The notes below the pieces were generated by a model that was not told where the DNA came from, made no database searches, and saw only the letters and a program-made list of their open reading frames with translations. A DNA stretch of 64,000 nucleotides from Maribellus comscasis (GTDB lineage Bacteria; Bacteroidota; Bacteroidia; Bacteroidales; Prolixibacteraceae): positions 1,488,001 to 1,552,000 of the forward strand of contig NZ_CP046401.1 of NCBI RefSeq assembly GCF_009762775.1. The letters run 5' to 3'. Numbering within the stretch: the first letter of the stretch is position 1; each line of letters starts with the position of its first letter. Positions 25,743 through 35,216 of this stretch are shown piece by piece. Both the position numbers and the translations under genes were made by a program.

Positions 25743-25854
25743 ATTTATTTTTGCGGTTGCAAATATAATATTTTATTCTTTTTACAATTCAAAAAATCAA
25801 AAATAAATCGGAAAGCAATATACAAAAAACTATTTTTGAAAAAATACTTGAACT

Positions 25855-26757
25855 ATGCAAAAAAATCAAACTGAAAACATCGTATGTTTTGGCGAAGTAC
25901 TCTGGGATATGCTTCTATCAGGAGCCAAACCCGGTGGTGCACCTATGAATGTAGCTATCCATTTGAAAAAGCAGGGACAAAATCCCGCAATAATCAGCAA
26001 AACAGGAGATGACGAGGAAGGTAAAGCACTGATCCGCTTTCTTGAAAAATCGGGGTTGAATAGTAATTATATCGCTATCGACAAGGAGTTACCTACAAGT
26101 AAAGTGCTTGTTCATCTGGACGAAAATAAAAATGCGACCTATGAAATATGTAAGCCGGTTGCATGGGACAATATAAATTCCAATGTCGAAACAGAAAAAC
26201 TGGTTTCAAATGCTGAAATTGTTATTTTTGGTTCTCTGGCCTCCCGAACAGAAGTAACAAAAAATACATTAATTCAACTGTTAAAAAACTCCGACGCCAA
26301 ACGCTTATTTGATGTTAATTTACGACCTCCGTTCGATGATCGTGAAATCGTTGAAACATTTCTAAAACTATCCGACTTTGTTAAACTAAATGACGAAGAA
26401 TTGGTAAAAATTGCTTCCTGGCATAACAAATCAGGAAAATTAACCAAGCTAACCCAATGGGTTTCCGAATTTTATGAATGCCCCGATATTTGTGTTACCC
26501 GCGGAGCCAATGGAGCCCTGCTATTTATAAACAACACCATTTTTGAACACCCTGGATTTAAGGTAACCGCCGCAGACACCGTTGGTGCCGGCGACTCTTT
26601 CCTCGCAAGTTTGGTTGCCAACCTCGAAAAAAACTATTCACCGGAAAAATCACTGGAATACGCCTGCGCCACAGGTGCTTTTGTTGCATCACAACCCGGC
26701 GCCGTTCCCGACTACTCAGAAAAAGATATCGAAAAATTAATTCAAACAACGATGTAG
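25855..26757 (+). CDS. PfkB-family carbohydrate kinase (fructokinase-like)
   Basis: A 300-residue ribokinase-fold sugar kinase. The N-terminal signature is FGEVLWDMLLSGAKPGGAPMNVA (in parts: GGAPMNVAIHL). The C-terminal signature DTVGAGDSFLASL holds the catalytic Asp. FGEVLWD and the GGAPxNVA form are typical of fructokinases, so D-fructose to fructose 6-phosphate is the best guess; other ketoses are possible. No sugar transporter or regulator is adjacent. It stands alone between the tRNA and an ECF sigma operon. Confidence 0.88.
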   Translation: MQKNQTENIVCFGEVLWDMLLSGAKPGGAPMNVAIHLKKQGQNPAIISKTGDDEEGKALIRFLEKSGLNSNYIAIDKELPTSKVLVHLDENKNATYEICKPVAWDNINSNVETEKLVSNAEIVIFGSLASRTEVTKNTLIQLLKNSDAKRLFDVNLRPPFDDREIVETFLKLSDFVKLNDEELVKIASWHNKSGKLTKLTQWVSEFYECPDICVTRGANGALLFINNTIFEHPGFKVTAADTVGAGDSFLASLVANLEKNYSPEKSLEYACATGAFVASQPGAVPDYSEKDIEKLIQTTM

Positions 26758-26795
26758 TAAATTGCAACCCTTTTTACTTTTCCTTGTCGTTATAA

Positions 26796-27365
26796 TTGAA
26801 AGAAATAAAATTGGGACCAAAAGAGCAAATACATAAAAGTATTGTTGAAGCCTGTAAAAAAGGCAAAGACAAAGCCAGGTACGAGCTCTACCAATTGTAT
26901 TCGAAGGCTATGTTTAATGTGTGTTACAGAATAATGAACAACCGCGAAGAAGCTGAAGACATGTTACAGGAAGCTTTTACGCAGGCCTTCATGAAAATAG
27001 AATCGTTCCGATGGGAATCGAGTTTTGGAACATGGTTGAAAAGAATTGTAGTTAACACGTGTTTAAACGCGATAAACAAAAAAAAAGTGGAACTAACGTA
27101 TTGCGAAGAAATCTATCATTATGACAAACCCGAAGAGGAGGAAGAAACAGAAGTACAATTTACGGTCGCAAATATCACCAGGGCGATGGAATTGTTACCT
27201 GAAGGAGGGCGAATGGTTTTCTCGCTGTATTTACTGGAAGGATACGATCACACCGAAATTGCTCAGATTATGCGCATTACGGAATCGACCTCAAAAAGCC
27301 AGTTTATGAGAGCAAAGCGACGCATTATTGAAATATTGAAAGAACAAAAATCCCGGGGATTATGA
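26796..27365 (+). CDS. ECF RNA polymerase sigma factor
   Basis: A 189-residue sigma-70-family factor with region 2 (ELYQLYSKAMFNVCYRIMNNREEAEDMLQEAF, in parts) and region 4 with a helix-turn-helix (GYDHTEIAQIMRITESTSKSQFMRAKRR). The start is uncertain: TTG 26796 is the first in-frame start and gives the usual short N-terminal arm, and no ATG lies before region 2. The stop overlaps the next start (ATGA), and that gene encodes a membrane protein probably acting as anti-sigma factor. Confidence 0.93.
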   Translation: MKEIKLGPKEQIHKSIVEACKKGKDKARYELYQLYSKAMFNVCYRIMNNREEAEDMLQEAFTQAFMKIESFRWESSFGTWLKRIVVNTCLNAINKKKVELTYCEEIYHYDKPEEEEETEVQFTVANITRAMELLPEGGRMVFSLYLLEGYDHTEIAQIMRITESTSKSQFMRAKRRIIEILKEQKSRGL

Positions 27366-27871
27366 AAACAGATCGTTTGGAAGAATTTGTGAGAAACAAC
27401 CGCGAGGAGTTCGACCAGTTCGAACCATCGGCAAAAGTTTGGGAAAATATAAACCAGGCCAGACGTCAACCAAAAATCAGACGGTTGAATACTCCCTTGC
27501 TCCGTGTTGCTGCTGTACTTGTTTTGGCAGTTATATTTACAGTCACTCTGTACAGAACAAATATTTTTACACAGGGAAATTATGCACGGAAGATAAAAGA
27601 TCCTGAATTACGTGAACTTGTAGAGGCCGAGGCATATTATGCTCATCAGGTCAACGGCAAACTAAAGGAAATTAAAAAATGTTACTACACCAATCCAGAG
27701 TTAAAAAGCGAAATCGAAACCGATTTAACCGAACTGGAACAGATGTATAATGAATTAAAAGGCGATTTGAGAGAAAATATTTCAAACAAAGCAGTAATTG
27801 AAGCGATGATAGACAATAACCGCACTCGCCTAAAACTGGTTGATGAAGTTTTGGAGCAAATAAATTGTTAA
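27362..27871 (+). CDS. Single-pass membrane protein, probable anti-sigma factor
   Basis: A 169-residue protein without a clear family match. It has a charged cytoplasmic N-terminus (about 45 residues, with EFDQFEPSAKVWENI), one membrane helix (LLRVAAVLVLAVIFTVTLY, about residues 47-65), then a periplasmic helical domain with heptad-like charge patterns. The layout and the 4-base overlap with the ECF sigma gene suggest it holds the sigma factor at the membrane. The usual zinc HxxxCxxC motif of ZAS anti-sigma factors is absent. Downstream genes encode envelope proteins that may be the regulon. Confidence 0.7.
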   Translation: MKTDRLEEFVRNNREEFDQFEPSAKVWENINQARRQPKIRRLNTPLLRVAAVLVLAVIFTVTLYRTNIFTQGNYARKIKDPELRELVEAEAYYAHQVNGKLKEIKKCYYTNPELKSEIETDLTELEQMYNELKGDLRENISNKAVIEAMIDNNRTRLKLVDEVLEQINC

Positions 27872-27886
27872 ATTGAAAACAAGAAA

Positions 27887-28984
27887 ATGAAACAACTGAA
27901 AATAATATTGGCCACAGTTTTTTGGTGCTGGATGATCCCTGTCTCGGTTTTCGCACAGTTCACTGAAACAAAGGAAATTTCAAAACATTTTAAAGTTTCA
28001 CCGGAAACCCGGATTGAAATCGCCAATAAATATGGAAAAATTGAGTTGAACACCTGGGAAAAAGATTCAGTTGTAATCAACATTGATATCCGAGTTGAAG
28101 AAAAAAAGTTATCGAGGCTGGAAAAATCAATGGATGAAATAAAATTTGACATTACAGACAACCAGCACTTTTTGATTTTCAGAACCTCGGTTGGAGAAAA
28201 CCGAAGCGCACTTGAAAAAGAATTTTTGAAATTTAAAGAAACACTCCTTCAAACCGATGGCAACATGGAAATCAATTACACGGTTTGGCTACCAAAAACA
28301 AATGAATTAAAAATAGAAAATAAATTTGGTGATATTTTTATAGGCGATTACTCCGGGGAAGTGGAAATAGACCTGTCAAACGGAAACCTTAAGTCGCACG
28401 ATTTTAATGGCCGGCTCGATCTAACCCTGAATTTTGCCGACGCCACCATAAACCAGATGCAAAATGGAAGGCTGGACTGTAATTACAGCGACTTATATCT
28501 GAGAAAAGCCGAATCCTTACGTATTATAAGTAAGTCAACAACATATGAAATTCTGGAAATAAAAGAACTCGAGGCCGATTCAAGAAGAGACAAATTCCGT
28601 ATTCGCCTGGCTGATTTAATTGATGCCGAAGGAAGCTTTTCTAACTTCAGAATAAATGAACTAAACGATCGTGCAACCCTCCGAACCGAATATGGCGACA
28701 TAGATGTTGAAAAAACAAATCCCGACTTTAGTAACATTTTTATTGAATCGCGCTCGACGGATATAAACCTTTATTTTCCGCCGGATGCTAATTTTGGTTT
28801 TGAAATTACCCATACCAAAACAGAACTCGATTTATGCCGTGAAATGAATATCGAAGAAGAAAATGTTCTGGATGAAAAAGAGAATAAAATCGAATTAAAA
28901 GGTTCGTACAACCAAAACACGAATACCAATACAAAACTGTTTATTAATGCCACCTCCGGAGAGCTCAACATATTCTCTGATTAA
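27887..28984 (+). CDS. Exported DUF4097-like beta-repeat protein
   Basis: A 365-residue secreted protein with signal peptide (MKQLKIILATVFWCWMIPVSVFA) and a long series of short beta strands. Phrases such as IEIANKYGKIELNTWEKDSVVI, ENKFGDIFIGDYSG and TEYGDIDVEK recur; the repeated YGxIxV/FGDIxI is typical of right-handed beta-helix adhesin-like DUF4097 proteins. Function unknown. It lies 15 bases after the anti-sigma gene in the same direction and before a GIN-domain lipoprotein of similar architecture. Confidence 0.75.
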   Translation: MKQLKIILATVFWCWMIPVSVFAQFTETKEISKHFKVSPETRIEIANKYGKIELNTWEKDSVVINIDIRVEEKKLSRLEKSMDEIKFDITDNQHFLIFRTSVGENRSALEKEFLKFKETLLQTDGNMEINYTVWLPKTNELKIENKFGDIFIGDYSGEVEIDLSNGNLKSHDFNGRLDLTLNFADATINQMQNGRLDCNYSDLYLRKAESLRIISKSTTYEILEIKELEADSRRDKFRIRLADLIDAEGSFSNFRINELNDRATLRTEYGDIDVEKTNPDFSNIFIESRSTDINLYFPPDANFGFEITHTKTELDLCREMNIEEENVLDEKENKIELKGSYNQNTNTNTKLFINATSGELNIFSD

Positions 28985-29108
28985 GAAAAAATAACTTCCC
29001 GGGAAAAAAATTAACTTTTTTGCACACTTTTTGCAACCCTTCGAAAAAGCTCTTGTCTCTTAGAAATAGAAAGACAAACAATTAACAGAAAACAAATTTT
29101 TTAAAGTC

Positions 29109-29828
29109 ATGAAAACAATTAAACTTTTATTTTTTTGTTCCGTTATTATTTTATTTGGAGCAACAAGCTGTATCGACGATTTTACGATCAGCGGCAATGG
29201 AATACCGGCCACGGAAGGCAGAATCACCCTCGATTTTAACAAAGTTCAGTCAGAAGGAGAATTTGATGTTCACATTACCAACGGTGATGAATTTGAAGTA
29301 GTAGTAAATGCAGAATCAAACATCCTCCCATACATTGAAACCAATGTAAGCAGAAACAAACTTCGCATTTATATCCGCGGACTTCACAATGTAAAAAACC
29401 GCTTGCCTATGGAAGTTTACATAACAACTCCGTATATTGAAGGAATAACCCAAAGCGGGTCAGGTGTTATTACAACCGACTATTTTATTACAAATGACAT
29501 GAAGGTAGCGATTTCAGGCTCGGGAAGAATAGAAACAGCGATGGATGCCTTAAACCTTGACGCAGTAATTTCAGGTTCAGGAAATCTAGATCTTTCCGGC
29601 AGTTCAAATTTTGGCGATTTTCTTGTAAGTGGATCCGGGAAAATTAATGCAAATGACTTGTCGCTGCGAAACTGCGAAGCTACCATTTCAGGTTCAGGAA
29701 ACATGTGGGTAAATGTAGATAATTATCTGAAAGCATCGATTTCGGGCAGCGGAAGTGTTTTTTATTACGGAAATCCCAGCATTGAAAAACATATTTCCGG
29801 CTCGGGAAACGTTATACCATATAATTAA
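29109..29828 (+). CDS. GIN-domain (DUF2807) lipoprotein
   Basis: A 239-residue lipoprotein: signal sequence ending in lipobox GATSC (Cys at about residue 21), then a putative auto-transporter adhesin head GIN domain. The segment FNKVQSEGEFDVHITNGDEFEVVV and the repeated SGSG turns (QSGSGVI, ISGSGRIE, ISGSGNLD, VSGSGKIN, ISGSGNMW, ISGSGSVF, ISGSGNVI) mark the rungs of a beta helix. Function unknown; frequent in Bacteroidota envelopes. It follows the DUF4097-like gene after 124 bases. Confidence 0.9.
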   Translation: MKTIKLLFFCSVIILFGATSCIDDFTISGNGIPATEGRITLDFNKVQSEGEFDVHITNGDEFEVVVNAESNILPYIETNVSRNKLRIYIRGLHNVKNRLPMEVYITTPYIEGITQSGSGVITTDYFITNDMKVAISGSGRIETAMDALNLDAVISGSGNLDLSGSSNFGDFLVSGSGKINANDLSLRNCEATISGSGNMWVNVDNYLKASISGSGSVFYYGNPSIEKHISGSGNVIPYN

Positions 29829-29856
29829 CAAATATTCATTTTGAATTCAGCTACTT

Positions 29857-30351
29857 ATGAGACGAATTTTAATACTATTGGCTTTCACCCTTCCCTCCAT
29901 TTTTTCAAATGCGCAGGGCTATGGACATGCAGTGGGTATCCGGGGAGGACTTTCACCGGGTTTTGAGTATCGGTTTTACACCGACGATGTAAATTCTTAC
30001 AAAATTTTATTAAGTACACGCGACCGTGGATTACAGTTGCATGCACTAAAAGAATTTCACCGCTACGATCTTTTTGATTTTTCAGAACAACTGGTTTTCT
30101 TCTATGGTGCCGGAATTCATGCAGGTTATGAAACCTGGGATGTGGTACATTATGATTACACCACACGTTGGTATTCAAAGAAAACATCGGTTATCGCAGG
30201 AATGGACGGGCTGGCCGGCCTGGAATATGTCTTTTACGAAATTCCTTTGTCAGTAGGCCTGGAAGTAAAACCATATTTTGAGTTGTTTGGCCGTGAAACA
30301 TTTGACCTGCAACTCTTTGATTTTGCTTTTACCATCAAATATCTTTTTTAA
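29857..30351 (+). CDS. Small outer-membrane beta-barrel-like protein
   Basis: A 164-residue protein with a signal peptide (MRRILILLAFTLPSIFSNA). It has alternating aromatic strands (GIRGGLSPGFEYRFY, FFYGAGIHAGYETWD, GLEYVFYEIPLSVGLEVKPYFE) ending in FTIKYLF, whose final Phe fits an outer-membrane beta barrel recognised by BamA. No specific family recognised. It lies 28 bases after the GIN lipoprotein gene, so it is probably in the same transcript. Confidence 0.7.
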   Translation: MRRILILLAFTLPSIFSNAQGYGHAVGIRGGLSPGFEYRFYTDDVNSYKILLSTRDRGLQLHALKEFHRYDLFDFSEQLVFFYGAGIHAGYETWDVVHYDYTTRWYSKKTSVIAGMDGLAGLEYVFYEIPLSVGLEVKPYFELFGRETFDLQLFDFAFTIKYLF

Positions 30352-30415
30352 TACGTTCAAACAAAACAGACAAGAAACATAACAGTTAACAAACAACAAT
30401 TAATTTTTATTAGCC

Positions 30416-31051
30416 ATGAAAAAAATAATTTTACTGCTTATTATGGCAGTCGGGGTAAGCTATGTCAATGCTCAAAACATTTTTAAAAGCGACGACGAAG
30501 TACAAACCATCTTTTCAAAAAATAAAAGCAATGGTGGTTATGGGGCTATTACGTTCGGATACACACAAATAGACGGGAAAGATGCTTTTATTTCCGGGGG
30601 GCGTGGTGCTTTCATTTTTGATCACTCGCTTGCGATTGGATTGGGAGGTTACGGTTTTGTAAACAACCTCGATTATCATACCTATTACGATAGCCATCCG
30701 TTGGATTACACGCTGGCAGGAGGTTACGGAGGTATTTTCATCGAACCTATTGTAGGAGGAACAATGCCGGTACACCTGTCATTCCCTGTTCTTTTTGGCC
30801 TTGGCGGAGTTGCACTGATTGAAGACTACGGCTGGGATTACCGGGACGTTCATCCTTTTGATGAACTCGATCACGACCTGTTTTTTGTAGTTGAACCTGC
30901 CGCGGAACTGGAGTTTAATCTTACACGCTGGTTTAGAGTTGCTGCAACTGCAAGTTATCGGTTTACTTCAAATATCGATTTATACGATACTGACGAAGAC
31001 GTTTTACGAGGGCTGAATTTCGGGCTTACCTGTAAATTTGGTAAGTTTTAA
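30416..31051 (+). CDS. Exported outer-membrane-like protein
   Basis: A 211-residue protein with signal peptide (MKKIILLLIMAVGVSYVNA). Its Gly- and aromatic-rich strands (GGYGAITFGYTQIDG, LAIGLGGYGFVN, YTLAGGYGGIFIEP, FRVAATASYRF) close with GLNFGLTCKFGKF, a pattern of an outer-membrane beta barrel. Function unknown. It is the last gene before a strong terminator that ends the ECF-sigma region. Confidence 0.7.
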   Translation: MKKIILLLIMAVGVSYVNAQNIFKSDDEVQTIFSKNKSNGGYGAITFGYTQIDGKDAFISGGRGAFIFDHSLAIGLGGYGFVNNLDYHTYYDSHPLDYTLAGGYGGIFIEPIVGGTMPVHLSFPVLFGLGGVALIEDYGWDYRDVHPFDELDHDLFFVVEPAAELEFNLTRWFRVAATASYRFTSNIDLYDTDEDVLRGLNFGLTCKFGKF

Positions 31052-31056
31052 AACAA

Positions 31057-31092
31057 AAAGAGGTTGTCTATCCCGACAACCTCTTTCCTTTT
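31057..31092. terminator. Strong bidirectional terminator
   Basis: A perfect 12-bp stem (31057-31068 with 31075-31086, core GAGGTTGTC/GACAACCTC) with a 6-base loop. A-rich and T-rich flanks let it serve both the outer-membrane protein gene and the convergent isomerase gene. Confidence 0.92.
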
Positions 31093-31108
31093 TTATATAA
31101 ACAGATTT

Positions 31109-31990
31109 TTACATTTTTACATAATCCTGGCTATTTAACCACTCCACACTTTTCTGGCAGCTTATAATCGGTTCAAAATTGTACTCTTCTACTTCAACAA
31201 TACCATACTTAAATCCTGATTTTTCTTTTTCGGCAAATATCGATTCAAAATCAATGTTCCCACTGGCACCAACTTCCTCTTTGTCTTTAATATGCCACAA
31301 TTCAAATCTTCCCGCGTAGGTATTAAAATAGTCCACAGGTTCTTTCCCTCCTTCAATAATCCAGTACAAATCCAACTGAAACATCACTTTTTCAGGATCT
31401 GTTAATTCCAACATCCAGTCGTAAACAGGTTTACCTTCCAGCTCAGTTGTAAACTCTTTGGCGTGATTATGATACCCAAAACGAATTCCCGCAGCATTAC
31501 ACTTTTCACCAACGGCATCAAAATAAGCGCAGTACCGCTTTAATCCATCCAGACTTTCATAGCCAACACCCCCCATCCAGGGCTGAACAATCCATTTCAC
31601 ACCTGCTGATTTGTGTGCTGCAATACATTCATCCCACCAGGCCATCGTACTTTCCCAATTGGTTGAGTCAGGCACATCCTGGCCGGTATGTGAGCCCAAA
31701 AACTGCAAACCATTTGTTTCACACAACTCCTTAAAAGCAACCGGTTCCATTCCGTAAAATTTACCTTCTCCATAACCCGCGGCTTCGACGAATTTGTAAC
31801 CTATTTCGCCTACTCTTGCAACAGTACCTTCAACATCGGAATTCATAGCTTCGCGAACTGAATACAATTGTAAACCAATAAATTTACTATCTTCAGAACC
31901 CGACTGCTGGCACGAGAACATCGCCAGTGAAGAAAAGGCCAGAATACCAGCCATCACTAAATTTCTAAAAGACAATTTTCCAGATTTCAT
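31109..31990 (-). CDS. Lipoprotein of the sugar phosphate isomerase/epimerase family
   Basis: A 293-residue TIM-barrel protein of the AP-endonuclease/xylose isomerase-like superfamily. It has a lipoprotein signal (LVMAGILAFSSLAMFSC, Cys at about 27), so it is anchored in the periplasm or outer membrane rather than cytosolic. Barrel marks are IGLQLYSVREAM, KFVEAAGYG, GYHNHAKEF with metal-binding His and Glu, QLDLYWIIEGG, and WHIKDKEEV. Related Bacteroidota lipoproteins act in sugar or glycoside breakdown; no substrate can be given. It stands alone. Confidence 0.85.
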   Translation of the reverse strand: MKSGKLSFRNLVMAGILAFSSLAMFSCQQSGSEDSKFIGLQLYSVREAMNSDVEGTVARVGEIGYKFVEAAGYGEGKFYGMEPVAFKELCETNGLQFLGSHTGQDVPDSTNWESTMAWWDECIAAHKSAGVKWIVQPWMGGVGYESLDGLKRYCAYFDAVGEKCNAAGIRFGYHNHAKEFTTELEGKPVYDWMLELTDPEKVMFQLDLYWIIEGGKEPVDYFNTYAGRFELWHIKDKEEVGASGNIDFESIFAEKEKSGFKYGIVEVEEYNFEPIISCQKSVEWLNSQDYVKM

Positions 31991-32161
31991 TTTTAAACAG
32001 ATTTTCGTTTGATTATAGTTTCAAAATTAACTCTTTTTGTGAATAAGACATAAAGATAAAGTTTTTCAGCAAATCAATTTATCAATGTTCTACAGGAACT
32101 TTATTATAGTGAATTAGAAAAAAATAAAATATTACCTTTGCTTTCCGGTAAACATGCTTTT

Positions 32162-32656
32162 ATGGATACTACTGAAATTCTAATTAAAATAAGGAAAATA
32201 GTACGTTCCATCAACTTGGAATCAAAAAAAATTCAAAAAGAATATGGCGTTAGTATTCCGCAAATTCTCAGTTTGAATTATTTAAATGAATCGGAAAATT
32301 ACCAGACTACACAGGGAGATTTGCGCAAATTTTTACACCTGAATTCAAGTACAACAAGTGGAATCATCAACCGGCTTGAAAACAAAGGGTTGGTAGCCCG
32401 CTTGCCAAAATCGGGTGACAAAAGAGTCGTTACCATTGCACTCACTTCAAAAGGAGAAAAACTTTTAAAACAGATTCCTTCTCTCCTGCATTTACAGCTT
32501 TCAAATAAGTTGCAAACACTGGATGAGAACACACTGAAAAATGTGGAAGGTACCCTGGAACTGCTTGTTAATCTTCTGGAAATCGAACAAATTGAAGCCT
32601 CTCCAATGCTGACTATTGAAGATCACCTGGAAGAAAATACCTTAGACAGAATATAA
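32162..32656 (+). CDS. MarR-family transcriptional regulator
   Basis: A 164-residue winged-helix regulator. The DNA-binding part is TQGDLRKFLHLNSSTTSGIINRLENKGLVARLPKSGDKRVVTIALT (in parts), with the wing residues DKRVV characteristic of MarR. The ORF is open from TTG 32138, but ATG 32162 (MDTTEIL) is preferred because a TACCTTTG -7 box occupies 32133-32140. It lies directly upstream of the ablA promoter in the same direction, so control of the beta-lysine genes, perhaps by osmotic or ligand signals, is possible but not shown. Confidence 0.9.
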   Translation: MDTTEILIKIRKIVRSINLESKKIQKEYGVSIPQILSLNYLNESENYQTTQGDLRKFLHLNSSTTSGIINRLENKGLVARLPKSGDKRVVTIALTSKGEKLLKQIPSLLHLQLSNKLQTLDENTLKNVEGTLELLVNLLEIEQIEASPMLTIEDHLEENTLDRI

Positions 32657-32794
32657 AAAATTGTTTCTACAAAACATAATTGATTTAAATAATAAACTTC
32701 CTTCAAAACATAATACCCCTGCACATATACATATAAAACACTACAAAACAAATAGTTAATTCGAAAACAACAATAAAACACAGACTGTTTGTCT

Positions 32795-32825
32795 TTTGTC
32801 AGATCAAATATATTGAGTACTTTTG
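32795..32825 (+). promoter_or_regulatory. Promoter of ablAB: TTTG-N19-TACTTTTG
   Basis: TTTG (32795-32798) is followed after exactly 19 bases by TACTTTTG (32818-32825), a full match to the Bacteroidota -33/-7 promoter. The ablA ATG lies 20 bases after the -7 box. Confidence 0.75.
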
Positions 32826-32845
32826 TTCGCACAGAAACAATCTTT

Positions 32846-34165
32846 ATGGATATATTTAATGATATACAGCAAGAAATTGCAAAAAAAATTAAGCCGGACA
32901 GTAACATTTCAAATTGGAAAGACTGGAAATGGCAGCTAAAGAACTCAATTCAATCCATTGGAAAATTTGAACTTCTGACGGGTATAAACTTTTCAGAAGA
33001 CGAAAAAGCAAGATTAAAAACAACGCTGGAACGTTTCCCCTTGTCGATAACGCCTTACTATCTTTCACTAATTGATAATAAAAACTATGAAAACGACCCG
33101 GTTTTCAAACAGGCCTTTGCAAGTGTTGATGAGCTAAACGTTTTAAAAACAGATTTAAAAGATCCCTTGTCGGAAGATAGTGACAGCCCGGTGGAAGGTA
33201 TTACCCACCGCTATCCGGACAGGGTACTTTTCCATGTCAGCAATATTTGTTCTATGTATTGCCGGCACTGCACAAGGAAACGAAAAGTGGGTGACGTTGA
33301 TTCAATCCCCAACAAACAACAACTTTTAAAAGGAATTGAATACATCAGAAACACACCTCAAATCAGGGATGTGCTGTTGTCTGGCGGCGACCCGTTTATG
33401 CTTTCTGACGATTACATTGATTGGTTGCTTTCGGAGATAACTGCAATTCCACATGTAGAAATTGTTCGCATAGGAACAAGAATGCCCGTAGTTTTGCCCT
33501 ACAGAATTACAGACAACCTTGTAAAAGTGTTAAAAAAATACCATCCGTTATGGATAAATACACATTTTAATCATCCGAGAGAAATTACATCATCGTCAAA
33601 AGAAGCGCTGGCCAAACTGGCCGATGCCGGATTCCCGCTTGGAAACCAGTCGGTGTTGCTGGCCAATGTAAACGATTGCCCGCGAATAATGAAAAACCTT
33701 GTTCAAAAATTGGTACAAAACAGGGTTCGCCCGTATTACATGTATCAGTGTGATTTATCGGAAGGCTTGTCGCATTTCCGCACACCGGTCGGAAAAGGAA
33801 TCGAAATTCTGGAAAGCCTCATCGGTCATACAACGGGATTTGCTGTTCCAACCTATGTTATTGATGCCCCTGGCGGCGGAGGGAAAATACCGGTAATGCC
33901 CAACTATATCATTTCCTGGTCGACAAATAAAGTGGTGCTTCGAAACTACGAAGGTATCATTACCACTTATAAAGAACCGGAAAAATATGAATCTAAATTT
34001 TGCGACCGTGATTGCGATAATTGTGATCTCGATTTACAACTTGATGAGGCAGACGAACAAAAAGCTTTAGGAATCGAACAGTTGTTGTCGGATGAAGACT
34101 CAACAATTTCATTGGTTCCGGATAATAATGAACGATATAACCGAAGGGAAGAAGATGCAGGATAA
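32846..34165 (+). CDS. ablA: Lysine 2,3-aminomutase
   Basis: A 439-residue radical SAM, PLP-dependent enzyme that converts L-lysine to beta-lysine. The cluster motif is [28 protein letters not shown] precedes it; SGGDPF and the C-terminal [18 protein letters not shown] (PLP and substrate part) follow. The TTG start at 32789 lies before the promoter; ATG 32846 is chosen. It overlaps by 11 bases the acetyltransferase gene ablB, so beta-lysine is made for acetylation to the osmolyte N-epsilon-acetyl-beta-lysine rather than for lysine fermentation. Confidence 0.95.
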   Translation: MDIFNDIQQEIAKKIKPDSNISNWKDWKWQLKNSIQSIGKFELLTGINFSEDEKARLKTTLERFPLSITPYYLSLIDNKNYENDPVFKQAFASVDELNVLKTDLKDPLSEDSDSPVEGITHRYPDRVLFHVSNICSMYCRHCTRKRKVGDVDSIPNKQQLLKGIEYIRNTPQIRDVLLSGGDPFMLSDDYIDWLLSEITAIPHVEIVRIGTRMPVVLPYRITDNLVKVLKKYHPLWINTHFNHPREITSSSKEALAKLADAGFPLGNQSVLLANVNDCPRIMKNLVQKLVQNRVRPYYMYQCDLSEGLSHFRTPVGKGIEILESLIGHTTGFAVPTYVIDAPGGGGKIPVMPNYIISWSTNKVVLRNYEGIITTYKEPEKYESKFCDRDCDNCDLDLQLDEADEQKALGIEQLLSDEDSTISLVPDNNERYNRREEDAG

Positions 34166-34997
34166 AATTGAAAAATTAGGAAAATCGACAATACACCACG
34201 GAAAATTTAATAACAGAATCTATTTAATGAAACTTCACCCTGAAAACGTGCCGGAGATTATCTCCGGTATGGAAGAACTGGCTGAAGAAAACGGGTACTC
34301 TAAAATATTTGCAAAAATACCACCTGAAGCGCTGCCCGATTTTATTTCAAATGACTTCTCGATTGAAGCTTTTGTTCCGCGGTTTTACAAAAACAAACAG
34401 GATTGTTTATTTGTATCGAAGTTTAAAGATGACAAACGAAAAAAAGTTCCAAAAAATGAGTTGAAAAATTTTCACGAACTTTTACACAACTCAGATTCAG
34501 GGAAATCAAAAAAGTTAAAATACAAACATTCATTAAAGTATAAACTCGAAAAATTAAGTCCGGAAGATATTCCTGCAATCACAGAAGTATTCTCAAGGGT
34601 TTTTGAGACCTATCCTTTTCCTGTTCATGATCCGAAATACATTTTAGAGACAATGGACGAAGGAGAAACGCAATATTTTGGTTTAAAAGAAGGTAGTAAA
34701 CTAATTGGCGTTTCGACAGCTGAGGTTGATATAAGCAACAAAAATGCTGAAATGACCGACTTTGCCGTACTCCCGGAGTACCGGGGTCAAAACCTGGCGT
34801 TCAGGTTATTAACAAAAATGGAGCAGGAAATGAAATACAACAATATAAAAACCGTGTATACAATGGCACGGCTGAAAGCCCCCGGCATGAATAAAACTTT
34901 TCTGAAATCGGGATATCAGTTTACAGGAACGCTGCTGAATAATACCAATATTTCGGGAAACATTGAAAGTTTGAACATCTATTATAAACATTTATAA
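34155..34997 (+). CDS. ablB: Beta-lysine N6-acetyltransferase
   Basis: A 280-residue GNAT-fold enzyme that acetylates beta-lysine with acetyl-CoA, giving the compatible solute N-epsilon-acetyl-beta-lysine. The family N-terminus is [20 protein letters not shown], and the GNAT core includes [19 protein letters not shown] with the acetyl-CoA loop (RGQNLA). The ORF is open from 34092; ATG 34155 is preferred because a purine-rich GAAGGGAAGAAG precedes it and it overlaps the end of ablA. ATG 34128 is an alternative. Two small proteins follow. Confidence 0.92.
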   Translation: MQDKIEKLGKSTIHHGKFNNRIYLMKLHPENVPEIISGMEELAEENGYSKIFAKIPPEALPDFISNDFSIEAFVPRFYKNKQDCLFVSKFKDDKRKKVPKNELKNFHELLHNSDSGKSKKLKYKHSLKYKLEKLSPEDIPAITEVFSRVFETYPFPVHDPKYILETMDEGETQYFGLKEGSKLIGVSTAEVDISNKNAEMTDFAVLPEYRGQNLAFRLLTKMEQEMKYNNIKTVYTMARLKAPGMNKTFLKSGYQFTGTLLNNTNISGNIESLNIYYKHL

Positions 34998-34998
34998 T

Positions 34999-35199
34999 AT
35001 GCACTTAGGAAAACTGTGTAAATATGCAGGAGAATGTCCGGTTTACCAGGATAAAATAGAAGATCTTGGCAAACCAATATTTTTGGTTCGGAATGTATTT
35101 TGCAATCGCGGAATAAAAGGCTGGAGCAATTGTAAAAGATTTAACGCACTCGAAGCCGGAGATCCTGTAAATGAAAACACAACACCATATAAAATTTGA
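34999..35199 (+). CDS. Small cysteine-containing protein
   Basis: A 66-residue protein with four cysteines in the first two thirds (LCKYAGECPVYQ, VFCNRGIKGWSNCKRF). The pattern C-x5-CP-x-Y ... FC-x2-G-x6-C resembles small metal- or cluster-binding proteins, but I do not recognise the family. It begins 1 base after the ablB stop and ends just before the next small gene, so it is probably co-transcribed. Codon use and spacing support a real gene. Confidence 0.65.
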   Translation: MHLGKLCKYAGECPVYQDKIEDLGKPIFLVRNVFCNRGIKGWSNCKRFNALEAGDPVNENTTPYKI

Positions 35200-35216
35200 A
35201 AAACGATAGTATAAGA

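Noticed and set aside
25625..25744. N-terminal 40-residue extension of MobA
   Set aside because: It translates the tRNA-His gene and its terminator; MobA has its usual start at 25624.
29109..29828. Repeated SGSG segments considered as a DNA repeat
   Set aside because: They are the turns of a GIN beta helix at protein level; the codons vary and no DNA repeat unit is kept.
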